DNA of 64,000 nucleotides, taken from Aralia elata. Taxonomy: Eukaryota; Streptophyta; Magnoliopsida; Apiales; Araliaceae. Within the stretch, counting starts at the first letter, position 1. Each line of letters begins with the position of its first letter. The notes below the pieces were generated by a model that saw nothing but the letters and a program-made list of their open reading frames with translations, was not told where the DNA came from and did not search any database. Shown piece after piece: positions 23,403 to 35,069 of this stretch. Both the position numbers and the translations under genes were made by a program. The stretch lies in NCBI GenBank assembly GCA_034770075.1, contig CM068382.1, positions 88,777,766 to 88,841,765 on the forward strand. Reading direction: 5' to 3'.

Positions 23403-24273
23403 AATAATCTATCAACATAACGCTTTCTTTCACTAGTAACTCTTCCCCCCACCCCCTCTCTCTTCCCATCTTTCCCTAATACTCCATCAAATCGATAATT
23501 TGTCAAGTTTGTTTTTCCCTCATTTCTTTCGGATTATAGCTTTTGCAGTAATAAAATTATTTTGCTTTTGCCCAGAAAAAAATGATAATTAAATTGCCCT
23601 AATGTTTATCAGCACTGGTTTATTAAAATTTAACCAAATGACAAAAATCATGAAAAATAATGAAGTTTGACCCTCCTTATCATTTACCAAGTTAAGCTTC
23701 TGAAAATACTCAATAATTTAGAAAATTTATATACCAATAATTCAGAAGGTAGGACCCATGTACAATAGTTTCTCTCTCTTTTTTTGTAATCGGTGCCCAT
23801 AAAAAATATACTTTATCTGTTTTAAAATATAAGATCATTATAAAATTTTTGAAATCAATTAGGATATTTTCAACATCAAAATTAACATGATTTTTTTTTT
23901 ATTTTAGTCAATGTAATGATGAATATTGTAAACTATTCATTACAAGATTTAATAAATCCTCTCAGTTTTGAGTTTAAAAATATTACAAATTGATTTTAAA
24001 AAGTCAATAATAATGATCATATAATTTGGAACAGATGGAGGGAGTATTAATTTTTTATGGAGGAGGTTCATAGAAAAGAATTACAAGAGCATAATGCAAC
24101 TACCAAATTCATTGCTTATACAGTAGAGTTGATTGATAGTTCAGTCTATTAAAATTGAACTAAACAACCAAATCATGAAAAATAATAAGGTTTGACCCTC
24201 CTTATCATTTACCAAGTTAATCTTCTGCTACTGAAAATATTCAAATGAAACTGCAAGTGTATTTTGTACTCAC
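23403..24273 (-). other. Intron of gene B next to the ectodomain exon
   Basis: Bases 23403-23505 are the continuation of segmental duplicate B. The rest holds a Stowaway-like MITE and a short direct repeat: about 75 bp at 23636-23712 is repeated at 24160-24243 (shared TTTGACCCTCCTTATCATTT). The second copy starts about 30 bp downstream of the splice donor of the ectodomain exon. Confidence 0.6.
23809..24046. mobile_element. Stowaway-like MITE
   Basis: Ends TACTTTATCTGTTTTAAAAT and the inverted ATTTGGAACAGATGGAGGGA followed by GTA, continuing inward with ATAAGATCATTAT pairing with ATAATGATCATAT. 238 bp, no coding capacity. Confidence 0.7.
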
Positions 24274-25135
24274 ATATGATTGTACGTGGGGAGCAGTTGA
24301 ATTGGCTGGATTGGTAGCATTCGTAAGCATTGTTTTTATTATTAACCGAACAATAGCCCCCTTTAAATTCACAACTACTGCAGAAGATGGCAGCCCAAGG
24401 AACTTGAAACCCAAAAGCCATGCCATCATGAACGTCTGAGAAATTAGAGTCGTTAATAATACTTTTCCTCCATTGGGATGAAACCCAAGTTATCTTGCTA
24501 AGCTTGCAATTATCCTCCACTTCCGAAACATTCATATCGCCAGCCACAGCATAAGAATAAGGATAATAATACTTGTCCTCTGAAGATGAAGATGATTCAA
24601 GAGATGTATTATTATTTTTAGTATAACTACTTCCACAAGTAATAGTAATATCCAAGTATCGAGAAGATTTTGCAGGAGCCCGACAGTTGATAAATGTCAC
24701 CAAAGTGTTATACCTCGAAAGAGTAGACCTATAATTGTTACGAACGATTTGCTGGATAGAGTGAAGTGGAAGAGAGCGGCAGTTATCCTTATGGAGCCTT
24801 GGATCAACAATTCGAACCGAGGAATTGTCGTAATTGATGTCCTCCACATAAAAATAATAGTAGTTTCTATCATCAAGGCCACGTTCCAGATTAGGCAAAT
24901 AAATGACTGTTCGATTATTGTCGTCGCACTTAAGTTTATAGCTAAAAGGACGGTGATCACATTTTTGATGATCACCGTCCAAACGGAAAGGGCAACTTAT
25001 GTTAGGGATATTACCACAAGAAGATGGAGTGGTGGCTTTGATACAGGTAAAAAAGGATAATAAGATCAGTGAAAATAGTTGTATGCAAGTATTAATGGAG
25101 ACTCTCCACATAGTATTTTTCTTGAATTTCATCAT
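24274..25135 (-). CDS. LRK10-like receptor kinase, ectodomain exon (copy B)
   Basis: 287 codons plus one base, ending at a strong donor (minus strand ATCATAT/GTGAGT). Residues 1-34 form a signal peptide with a hydrophobic core (FSLILLSFFT). The wall-associated galacturonan-binding-like domain starts at SCGNIPNISCPFRL (residues 39-52) and has several paired cysteines. The WAK-associated C-terminal signature FGFQVPWAAIFCSSCEFKGGYC-type motif spans residues 241-262. Several N-X-S/T sites suggest glycosylation. ATG at 25135 is chosen because it directly precedes the signal peptide; Met2 and Met9 are alternatives. The exon would place a Cys-rich sensor outside the cell, joined by splicing to the kinase exon 7.4 kb away. 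The donor leaves phase 1 while the kinase exon starts in phase 0, so a small middle exon is needed or has been lost. Confidence 0.8.
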
Positions 25136-25227
25136 GGATATGGATATGCAGATATGGGATTCGATTTGATCATATGCAGATAAGGTTTTAATTCCATATG
25201 TAATATATTGAAAGTCTATAGTGGCCC

Positions 25228-25243
25228 TATTCTATATGTAATA
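25228..25243 (-). promoter_or_regulatory. Possible TATA box of gene B
   Basis: Minus strand TCTCTATATATTAC lies about 95-105 bp upstream of the ATG at 25135, a normal distance for a plant TATA box plus leader. No transcript evidence. Confidence 0.35.
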
Positions 25244-25290
25244 TATAGAGACCCAAAAAGGAAGTTGAGACGAAATTCCTAAACACTAAA

Positions 25291-25640
25291 TTAGTAAGTC
25301 GACTAGCTTTTATCAAAATTGATTTATTATGTCACTTCATTTTTCATCACTTGAATATATTATGTTGTTGATTGTGTATTAACTTAAATCACGTAAGAAA
25401 GTTAATGTAGATCAAAAGTGATAATCCATAGTGAAAAGTTTTTTATGTTTTTTTTTCCTTCTCTCTCACTCATTGGTGCTACATAAATTAGAAGGCAAGT
25501 TTCCTTTAGCTTTTAACTTATTTTATGGTTATGGACTTAAGTGAATCTAGCTCCAAAAGTCCAAGTCATCTAAGAATAAAGTAAATCGGATGAGAAATCT
25601 TCTTAATTGGACCTACCTGAAACTGAGACATCAACCATCA
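25291..25640. repeat. Upstream region of gene B, array unit 1
   Basis: Contains TGATTGTGTATTAACTTAAA and the block CTAGCTCCAAAAGTCCAAGT followed by TCTTCTTAATTGGAC. The same sequence recurs at 28571-28930 and 35893-36310, where no gene follows. Here it sits about 150 bp upstream of the ectodomain exon, so it is plausibly promoter DNA. No specific regulatory protein site is identified. Confidence 0.6.
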
Positions 25641-27432
25641 TTAATGCAAAAGGTTCTTACTAATCATATCGACTTCAAACACAAAATTAGTAAATCGAAT
25701 CTCCTTTTCTTAGTTAACATATCATGTCACTTTTAACTTTTCACCCCTTCAATATACTATCGGTGGTCCATTTATGTAAGAACTTATGATCATGTAAGAG
25801 ATTTATATTTGTAATAATAATAATAATTATTGTTGAATTTTAATTTAACTGATACTTAATTACTGTAATTGACTAAGATAGTTAGCTCAAAAATCCAACT
25901 CAAGGTAGAAAAAAGTACATCTAAACAATTTGTTTCAATATTTATTATTTGTCTAGCAAGAAATAATAAATATGTACTCCAAATCAATTTGCAAACGAGG
26001 AAATAAAAAGGTGCAAATAGCTTAACTCAACTACTCAAGTGGGTAATAAAACAATAAAATTAAGTTACTTTTTTTTCCTTTTTTTTTTCACCAATTCGCA
26101 CAATCTGATTGTAGATTGAAAAAGAAGAACAAAACAAAAAGCAGAAAAAAAAAAGTGATAAATAAGAGACAAACTTCTGGTGCACGTTAATGGTACTTTC
26201 CAAGAATATAAAACTCAAAACTTTAATACATTATTTACACAGCAGTATACACAAGTGGAATTTAGCAACAAAAAAAAAAGTATACACAAGTGGGTCTTTT
26301 CCATTACTCAACCATATCCACTGAAATAACCAATTATAAATAAAGATGAATTCATTTACGTTTTAAAAGCTCAAACAAATATGATAATTGATGACATTAA
26401 TTTTGTTTACATAGTTATAATTTTAATTATACTAAAATTAAATAAATTAATATATTTTAAATAATAAAATTTATATGTCAAATTTTTTTAATCGAATAAA
26501 TGATGGTATAGATATTATAATTGTAAATCATTACATTACATTATTAATCATCATTATTATTTAAATGACAGTTAATTAATTAATAGAATTCGTTGAAGTG
26601 AATGTAGACTGAAAAAGTCCTTGTCCAAATCTAGCGGAAGAAAGCAGTTGGATATTCTCTTTTAACACAAATTCCAAAACATGTCCAAACGGGAATGAGA
26701 ATACTTCCACACAGTTAATAATCATGTGAAGAGATTATTATTATTACAATTTGAGGTACAAAGATCAAGTGAAAGTAGAAGATATTGAAAATAATGCTTT
26801 ATTATACTTGGCACAAAAAAAAAGCTTTATTCTTTATTAACTGAGCATAAGAAGTGCACTAGCTAGAAGTAACAACGCCTTATTTATTAACTTTCTTCTT
26901 TTATTTTTTATTTTTATTATTTTATTTTTTACCGAGTCCAAATTACTAAGTTCAAATTAAAATTTCTCCATTAATTATTTGTTAAAGGTTTTCTCAAATT
27001 TAACTTAACTAAATTAGTCCACGAGTTTCAAAGATAATTAATCAATTTACTACACAATAAATAATAATATTATTTAATTCTCACTAATATCTAAAAATAT
27101 TTCACGAAAAAGATAGATTAAAATTACTTTATTCTTATTACAAGATTAAATCATTTAATTAAAGACGTGGTTTGAGTTCTAGTTAATATAATTCGTTTAG
27201 TTCTGGTTTGGTTTGTTTTTTTTTTTTTTTGGTGTTGACTCCAAACATATTCTTACTAATTATTTTAACTCAAATTTTAAAAAAACAAGCCAAATGAGAG
27301 ATGTCCAAAAAAATATCCAATAAAAAATGTCCGCTTAGACTTATCGTTTAGGTGAATGTGACTAAAGTCCAAGCTAGTTAAGTGAAGGAAGCAAGTTGCA
27401 CACTCTCTTTTAACATTTTTTTATTTGTTTTA
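25641..27432. other. AT-rich intergenic DNA, no gene
   Basis: No coding frame of note. Bases 26925-27080 recur in diverged form at 27985-28175, and TCTCACTAATATCTAAAAAT near 27080 recurs at 29073 and 36436, as part of the three-unit array. Confidence 0.6.
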
Positions 27433-27965
27433 TACTTCCTCTCTCCTCAAAAGATGACTAAATATACAATTACTTTTATCTCTAAAAAGATGAGATATAT
27501 TACATAAAATAAAGAATAATTATGTTATTTAGTAGGGTCCATTAATATAAAAAAAAACTATTCATCACTTTATAAATCTTATGAAAAAACTAATAAGGAG
27601 AAATTTAAAACTTTATTTATTTATTTATTTATTATTTTTACTTTTCTTAATATATATAAAATTTATACTTTTCTCTTCTTCTTAAAAACGGAGGGTATTT
27701 TTTTTTTCTTAATATATATAAAATTTATACTTTTCTCTTCTTAAAAACGGAGGGTGTAATAAATAATATTGGTTAGACTCTTACTAAAAGTGGGACATGA
27801 CCCATTAGTCGTGTCAAAGATAGGATGTCCAGGGGAAAGTTCAAGATAATTGACTTGGGAATGTTCAAAACAATAGGAGTCCCTTTATTCCATCAAAACA
27901 ATGCATTTATTAGTTTTTGTGTTTTCTCATCAAATAAAAAGTAACGGAGGGTGTATGTAACACAA
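27433..27965. repeat. MITE and flank without hAT or CACTA insertions (unit 1)
   Basis: A Stowaway-like MITE (27433-27697) is followed by a tandem copy of its last 58 bp (27700-27757) and a flank of about 200 bp. The MITE holds a single CATAAAAT (27503-27510), the site that carries the hAT insertion in units 2 and 3. The flank reads GGGGAAAGTTCAAGATAATT with a single GTT, the site that carries the CACTA element in unit 2. This unit therefore preserves both empty sites. Confidence 0.8.
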
Positions 27966-28236
27966 ATAAATTTTTTAGTTTTTTTTTCTTTGTCAAGTCC
28001 AAATTACTAAATTTAAATTTAAATTCAAATTCAAATTGCACTATAAATTATTTGCTAAAGATTTTCTCAATTTCAAGTTAAACAGATTACTCCATGAATA
28101 AAATAGTTTCAATGTAATAAAATAGTTTCAAAGATAATTAATCAATTTAGTACACAATAAATCAAAATATTATTTAATCAATTTAATTGCAAGTCTGTTT
28201 TTTACATGTATCTAAATTATACCTAAATTATTGAAT

Positions 28237-28560
28237 TCTATAAAAAATTTAATTAAAATAAATATTATAAACTTTTTGGGAATCAAAAGAAAAAAAATTG
28301 GACCGGTCATTTTAGAATTCGATAATTTTTCACCATTTGATAAATATGTGAATTTTTCATCAAAATTTTAATTGTTGAAAATTCTTTTAAATTTTTAACA
28401 ATAAAAATATTTTTTATGATTCTAATTTTTTGTAAGATTAATTTTAATATCATTAACTATCTATTAGCAATTTTTGATTATTATTAATAAAATTATTAAA
28501 ATCAAATAATTGGTGTATTAAATGGCCGGAATCGAAAGAAAAGTGTAATGGATGTGAGCA
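28237..28560. repeat. Array spacer, unit 2 side
   Basis: Near-identical to 35070-35885 apart from two insertions there. Landmarks are ATAAATATTATAAACTTTTT and GGCCGGAATCGAAAGAAAAG. No coding capacity. Confidence 0.75.
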
Positions 28561-28570
28561 AAATCCTTAA

Positions 28571-28930
28571 ATAAGTAAGTCTAGTTGCTTTTATTATAAT
28601 TGATTTATCATTTCACTTGATCTTTCACCACCTGAATATATGTTATTATATTGTTGATTGTGTATTAACTTAAATCATGTAAGAAAATTTATGCAGATCA
28701 AGAGATAGTCTAATAATAACTAGTTCCCCTTGACCATTTCCCCGTGTTCCTCTTGTACCCTAAAATTAAAAAAATTATATTGTTAATATTTTAATATTTT
28801 TCATGTTTATGGACTTAAGTGAGTCTAGCTCCAAAAGTCCAAGTCATCTGAGGATAAAGCAAGTTGGATGAGAAGTCTTCTTAATTCGACCTACCTGAAA
28901 CTGATGAGACATCAACCAAATATAATTAAT
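28571..28930. repeat. Gene-B-like upstream region, array unit 2
   Basis: Same block as 25291-25640, without a gene attached. Confidence 0.7.
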
Positions 28931-29189
28931 GCACTTGAGCAAACTGATAAGAAGTCTTCTTAATTGGACAAACCTTTTTCAATGGTTCCTCATCAATATC
29001 ATTTCCCTTAGCGGTCAAAACTTCCAAGTGTATGCCGTCCATTCAACCTTGTCCACATTGGAAGTGGATGATCCTTCTCACTAATATCTAAAAATATTTC
29101 ACGAAAAAGATGGATTAAAATTACTTTATTCTTATTACAAGTTGCACACTCCCTTTTAACATTTTTTGTTTGTTTTATATTTTCTCTGT

Positions 29190-30071
29190 CCTCAAAAAAT
29201 TATTAAAAATATAATTGTTTTTATTCTTAAAAAGATGAAATAAATTACATAAAATTATACCTGGCAAAAAAGTAATTATAGTTGATTTTGGGTTATACAA
29301 AACTGGTTATGGGTCAATTGAAAATCAAAACCATATAGCATACTTAAAATATAGTTTAAAATGATTTCAACCCATATAATTATGGGTTGAAACTAGTTAA
29401 CCATTGTTTATGCATCATCATAACCAACCATTAGTAAATACTAACAAACCAAAATGATTTGACATAATTCCTACAAGTTCCAATTCCAAATATGAGATAA
29501 ACAGATAAACAAGACAAAACTCAAAGAAATGTTACTTCAGAATCAGTTCATATTCTCTCTCATTAACAACTAATATTTCATACCAAAATGAAAACAGATC
29601 CAGATTCAGAACCTAAGCTTAGTAAAGAACCGGCGATTTTTTTCGGTTTTGAAAATCTTTAATATCAAATATTAGAAATACGTGTTATTAAAATTTTTAC
29701 CGCTATTATTACTAGCTTACAATTTGCAACACCCGCTTAGATTTGTAATTTGCAATTTGCCAGCTTTAATACTTATTATTTGGAGTCAATATGGATCAAA
29801 ACTATTATTGACTAATATGGGTCAAAACTAGTTAAATTAGTTTCAATCCATATTTGTAAATCATAATATGGATCCAAAAGTAAACCAACTCATATCATAA
29901 AAACTAGTTAACCAACCCAATAAAACCTATGTGATTTTGGTTAACTATATGGTTTTCAACCTAAATTGCTAGGTCTACATAAAATAAAGGGTAATTATGT
30001 TTCCTCTACTTTTGTTTTACTTAATGTGTGTGAAATTTATACTTTACTCATTTTTTTAAAGATGGAGGGAG
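29190..30071. mobile_element. Stowaway-like MITE interrupted by a hAT element (unit 2)
   Basis: The left part ends at TAAATTACATAAAAT and the right part resumes CATAAAATAAAGGGTAATTA, ending GATGGAGGGAGTA. The family is the same as 15309-15571 and 27433-27697. Confidence 0.75.
29256..29977. mobile_element. hAT-like non-autonomous element (unit 2)
   Basis: Inverted ends TATACCTGGCAA and TTGCTAGGTCTA (12 bp, two mismatches) are flanked by an exact 8-bp duplication CATAAAAT (29248-29255 and 29978-29985), diagnostic of the hAT superfamily. The interior has repeated GGTCAAAACTAGTTAA-like phrases and no coding frame. It is 722 bp. Confidence 0.85.
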
Positions 30072-30175
30072 TAATAAATACTATTGGTTGGATTCTTACT
30101 AAAAGTGGGACATGATCCATTAGATGTGTCAAGGATGTCTAGGAAAAAGTTCACTACAAGAAAAACGCTCATCAA

Positions 30176-30420
30176 CGACCAACTGTATCTGCGACCGTCC
30201 ATTTCGGTCGTTAATACATATAACAGCGACCGGTAATAGCGACCGATAATTTGTGGCGTCGCTATTGTAGTTAGCGACTGCATTCGGTCGCTGATATAAA
30301 TTAAGTCGGTCGCAGGTAATAATTTCTCCCCACAAAATTAGTGTGAAATTGGGGCGCAGACCGTAATTGCGACTAGAGACTATCAGCGACCCAATACGGT
30401 CGTTGATCTTAATTAATCTA
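30176..30420. repeat. CACTA 5' subterminal repeats
   Basis: Multiple direct and inverted copies of CGGTCG and GCGACCG, for example GCGACCGGTAATAGCGACCG. In En/Spm such repeats bind the TNPA protein. A 142-codon minus frame across them is a by-product. Confidence 0.8.
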
Positions 30421-31665
30421 ACAGCCTCTAGGCGTTCAGACAGAAACGCACGAGAGAAGAAAAAAGAGGGAGAAGAGAGGGAGAAGAGGGAGAAGGTCAG
30501 CCACCGTTGCCGGAGTATCGTCGTTGCCGTCTCGAGGTCCGTCGCCGTCACTTCCACCGTCCCAATCCTTCAAATCCAGGTAAGTTTATTCTGAAAATCC
30601 CCAATCCCGAATCCCAATTTATTATTTTTACATTATTTGTTTAGGGTTTCTGATTAATTATTAATGTAATATTATTGTTAATCCCCAATCCCAATTAATG
30701 TAATATTATTGTTATTGTTATTGTTTTTGGCTTAGTTCACAAATTTTTGGGTTATATGTGGATGGATTCACATTACATTCACATTAATATGAGAGGATTT
30801 CATTCTTATTTGTTTATGTAATCATGTTTAGGCTAACTCTTTTTTGTTGGGGGGGCAGTTTGAGAAAGGTATTCACAGAGTTTAAACTGAAAAAAACCCC
30901 TTTAGATTACGTTTTGACTGCTTAAATTTAGGCTTCAACAAGATGCATCAATCATTATGGTAGCCTTAGTATTTAGTATTTGAGATAAAACTATAATGGG
31001 ATAGATTTCATTTCAATCTATTCAAAAATAGCTTGACTAAGTTTGAAAAAAATTTAGGCTTCAACAAAATGAAGTAACAACACATCTCTCGATGTTAAAT
31101 TTGAAACATATCAACAAAAATAAGAAAAAATACAGGTCTTTGACTTATTTGGTTGATTTAACATAAAAGTAGAACTGCCCAAAGGTCTTTGAAAAAGGCC
31201 AATTAAGCTGGTGTGATGAATGATCCCATATCAATAAATGATGACTGTATTAAGACTATGAATAATTATCACACATTTTCCCACCACTACTTTGAACACG
31301 TTTTTAAATGTTAACGGTTGGTAGATACTTGTGCCAGATCATAGTGATACTGAGGAGAAAGAGTTATTGACTGGCGCTGACACTGAATCTGAAGAAGATG
31401 ATGGTTATTAATCTCCAATACGTAACCAAAATGATTCTGACTCTGACAACGATTTTCATTAAAATGTATGTTTAGGCTGACTTGTATTTCGGACTACTGC
31501 ATATATACATATTCACTATATCCTTGCATTGTCATGTTAATTTATGTAGCTTTTATTTATAGTTGTCGTAGTTAACTATTTCATATAATTTTATGTCATT
31601 TTAATTGTATATATAAATCATATAACTCATTCATAATAACATTCTATAATTTTATATATTTGCGG

Positions 31666-33227
31666 ATGTCTTCTGAGCCAGCGCAGCGAAAGCGCGACTT
31701 GGGTCGGGGCCCTAATCATGTGCCGAAGGCCCCGGCTAATCTGGATGGCCGGATTCTCATTCAGATTCCCCCTCCTTCGAACAACACGTACGTTTAGTTA
31801 ATCGTTTCTTTAAATTCTATATTTTCATTGTTCTACATCTATATATGTATTTAATTGTCGTTAATATTAAAATAAATTTACTTATCTTTAATTTAAACTG
31901 TAATATACTGGAGTGATTTTCAAGATAGTAAGATTGTGAGGTGCATTTTATAATTATGCTTACAGAATTGGCCTACGCCAGTGATTACGTGGGCGAGCAC
32001 AATTATCGCCCACAAGGATGCAGTTTGGGCTGAATTTCAGGTATTTCTTTTTTAATTTAGCTAAGATAATATAGTTAATGAAATAAAATTATTTAGCGTT
32101 GTTGTTACTAAATGGTATACTTATCGTTTTAATATTATTATTGTTTTATTTGCAGAGGAGATATAGCTGGGACGATACGAGTACATCAGTTATTCAGACG
32201 CTGTTCTGGCAGAAGTGCGCCGCCAGAACCAAAGATAATTTAAACAAGGAATGTCAAAAAGCCCTGCACAATGCTGCAATCGACCATTCGGGGGAGGGTG
32301 AGTAGTATATGCACGAGCACAGCCCTTGGTGGTGCGCGCAGGCTACATGGGCTGCGATGTATGACTAGTAGAGGGCTGAGAGCTGGTTTAAGAGACGTAA
32401 GACTGCCGCCGCGAATAGATCCTCAGGTGCACCTGAAGGCAATAAAGCGAAAGGGACATACAAGGGCGACAGTATATTACAGTTACAACATATTGCTGCC
32501 AGGGTACGTATAACTACTAAGGCTGTTTATATTCATTGTTTGTAGAATATTATATGTTTACAAGTTTTAATATGAGAACTTGTTTTGTAGGAGGCTCAGT
32601 CTCAGGGTCAGCCTATCCATTGGCTAGATGTGTACGTGGCCACCTGTGATGGTCTGCCGGAGGCTGTTCAGATAGTGGTACTATATAAGTTATTGATATA
32701 TATGCAATTTTTAAATTTTAACGTCATTTTTACACATTCTATATTTATTTTGCAATATCTAATTGTTAACCTACTGACAGGACACTTATAATACCTTACT
32801 GAACGAGCGCTATCCTGAAGGCACTCTGCACCCCCAGATTGATCAGGAACTATGGGAAAGGGTGTCAGTCGTGAAGAAGAACTATGTTAAAGGCCAATGA
32901 CAAAGACGATGCCCTATCATCAGTGGCACATGCAGCTCTGCTACCAGTTAACACAGTCATCGGGTCATCCAGCCATTCATACTCTCGCTGACTGTGTCAG
33001 AGTGATATGTCGAGATCAAGATCTTCTTCGCATACTGGGCGGTTATCTACAGTCTTTGAGTCATGATGAGTTGGCTAATGGCGACGAGGTAATCTTAGTA
33101 CTTATTACAATCAAATAAGTCACTAACTTAAATACATAAATATTGTAATAGCTACCAGTATCAACATATGTAACATGTTTTTTTCTTTTGTTTACAGGTT
33201 CATACTAATTTGGACGCTGATGCATGA
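31666..33227 (+). pseudogene. TNPA-like CACTA gene (Transposase_24 type), broken
   Basis: Likely exons are 31666-31791 (MSSEPAQRKRD...), 31966-32040 (NWPTPVITW...), 32156-32503, 32591-about 32678, 32781-about 32900, about 32900-33088 and 33199-33227, each with plausible GT/AG borders. The third exon carries the family pattern of aromatic and basic residues with a QYMHEH-like segment, KRRKTAAANR and GTYKGDS. It has a TAG at 32303-32305 (Gln in the other copy) and another TAG after MYD that is shared with the copy at 38140. A frame change follows near 32900. The product would have been a DNA-binding accessory transposition protein. It is inactive here. Confidence 0.65.
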
Positions 33228-33548
33228 AGACCTAGCTAGCTAGCTATACTTCAAATACCTAAGTTGTGATTATGAATGTTTGGACATATGTATGTTAATT
33301 AAAGTTAAAGACTACATTTATATAAAGTTTTCAGTTCCCTTTGGTTTATGAATATTTTTATTGTTTATATTGTGTTGGTTTATGTGTTTGCATATGGATG
33401 GATGTTAATATATACTATTGTGCATGTGTGGGGTATAAATACATTAATATGGATGTTTATATAAACTGTTGTGCATTGGGAGCAGGTACAAAACAGGTTT
33501 TAGTTTTTTGAAAATCTATAAAATTGGCCAATTTTTTTTTAAACTAGG

Positions 33549-33830
33549 TATCAGCGACCGCAATAATTCTTGGTCGCTGATTTCGATCGCTAATACTCTG
33601 ACACCAAATTGCCACGTGTTCCACGTCACCACGTCACCACAAAGGCTGACTCAACTCAGCGACCGATACAGTCGCTATAGTCGGTCGCGGATAATTCTGT
33701 CCTCCCAGCAACCAGATTATATGCAACCATTATCAGCGACCGCATTCGGTCGCTGATACCTATATGCGACCATATACGGTCGCTGATACCTATCTGCGAC
33801 CATATACAGTCGCTGATATGCAGTAGCTGA
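33549..33830. repeat. CACTA 3' subterminal repeats
   Basis: Inverted and direct copies of GCGACC and GGTCGC, for example CAGCGACCGCATTCGGTCGC and two adjacent units of GCGACCATATACGGTCGC type. Confidence 0.8.
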
Positions 33831-34153
33831 TAGCCTCTTTTGTTGTAGTGGTTCAAAATAATTGACTAGGGAAAGTTCAAAACAATAGGAGTCTCCTTTA
33901 CTCCATCAAAATAATGCATTTCTTAATTTTTTTTATTTTCTCATTAAGTAAATATTTTTTGTATTTTCTCATTAAGTAAAAAGCAACGGAGGGTGTATGT
34001 AATAGAAAGAAAATTTATTGTATTTTCTGTATATATAAAAATTGACAAAGGAGACTCATTTAATGCAACAAAGGCCAAAGGGAGCTACAGATATTCATAA
34101 TTGTGTCACGGATTTGAGTGTACTGGACGAACAGTTACTTCTTTTTATCATTG

Positions 34154-34185
<32 letters not shown>

Positions 34186-34187
34186 AT

Positions 34188-34471
34188 TACTCCCTCGGTC
34201 CTTTAATATAAGTCGTTTTAGAGTTGTACACAAGTATTAAAGAAATGATTGTATAACATTAAATATAATATCAATTGTCTATATTGTCCTTGTATTGAAA
34301 AAAGAAAATGTTATTTATTAGACAAAAAATAGTGAGAGAACCAAAGTTATATTTAATACTTAGGGTAATATTGGAAACTAAACAATTAATACTTATTTGA
34401 AATTCTCAAATGTCATATATTAAGAGACAAAAATATTTCTCTAAAACGTCGTAATAGGGACGGAGGGAGTA
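34188..34471. mobile_element. Stowaway-like MITE
   Basis: Ends TACTCCCTCGGTCC and GGGACGGAGGGAGTA are near-perfect inverted repeats. 284 bp. An internal AAGTCGTTTTAGAG pairs with CTCTAAAACGTCGT near the other end. Confidence 0.8.
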
Positions 34472-34657
34472 CTTATTTTCTAATTATTGAGGAAACAGAA
34501 AGATTGGCATGTACTTAAGAGCCATCTCTTTCTACATGGAGTAATATTGTTAGTAATTTAGTATAGAAAGTTTAAATGATTGGAGAATGAAGAAAACGCT
34601 TGGTCAGTGAGATCACCACATACTTTTTGTTGAATTTAAGCCCAGTCCAAATCAATA

Positions 34658-34674
34658 AATAAATATATATATAT

Positions 34675-34713
<39 letters not shown>

Positions 34714-34714
34714 A
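34658..34714. repeat. AT microsatellite
   Basis: About 55 bp of (AT)n with one interruption (ATAAAT). Confidence 0.9.
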
Positions 34715-35069
34715 TTTTAAAAGAATGGAAGTTTGTCTACTAGGATATATATAATTTTGAGCTTTAACCCTTGTAAAATTAATGTTTATTACTTTTGACT
34801 AATTAAGTAGCTAAAAAGTCCGTGCAATACATGCAATATAAAGTACGGGGCTTTTACAAGAAATTTTTATCAAGAACATTTATGCATTTCTTAATTTTAT
34901 TTTTTGGATTTTTTGTTGCATTAAATGAGTCTCCTTTATCAATTTTTATCTAAACAGAAAATTTTGTAAGAAAATTTATGCAGATTAGAAGTGATAATCT
35001 AATAATGAAGGATTTTTTATTTTTTTTTTATAATTCAGCACAATAAAGCCAAAGGCGTTATTATTGAAT

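Larger units (their letters stand above)
30152..33850 (+). mobile_element. CACTA (En/Spm) element, complete but defective (unit 2)
   Basis: Starts CACTACAAGAAAAACGCTC and ends TTTTGTTGTAGTG, flanked by the 3-bp duplication GTT (30149-30151, 33851-33853). Both ends carry subterminal arrays of GCGACCG.AT.CGGTCGC. It is 3699 bp, much shorter than autonomous CACTA elements. No TNP2/TNPD catalytic gene is visible; only a broken TNPA-like gene remains. An apparently untranslated first exon ends at a CAG/GTAAGT donor near 30579. Confidence 0.9.
33854..35069. other. Array spacer with nested insertions, no gene
   Basis: Continues the unit flank (to about 34015). About 60 bp at 34010-34070 recur inverted at 34905-34975 (shared GGAGACTCATTTAATGCAAC). 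Between them are a MITE, ATT repeats (34152-34178) and AT repeats. Confidence 0.65.

Noticed and set aside
30129..30557. 142-codon minus-strand frame
   Set aside because: It runs across the CACTA subterminal repeats and first exon. The paralogous copy at 38.1 kb does not keep it as one frame, and it matches no family.
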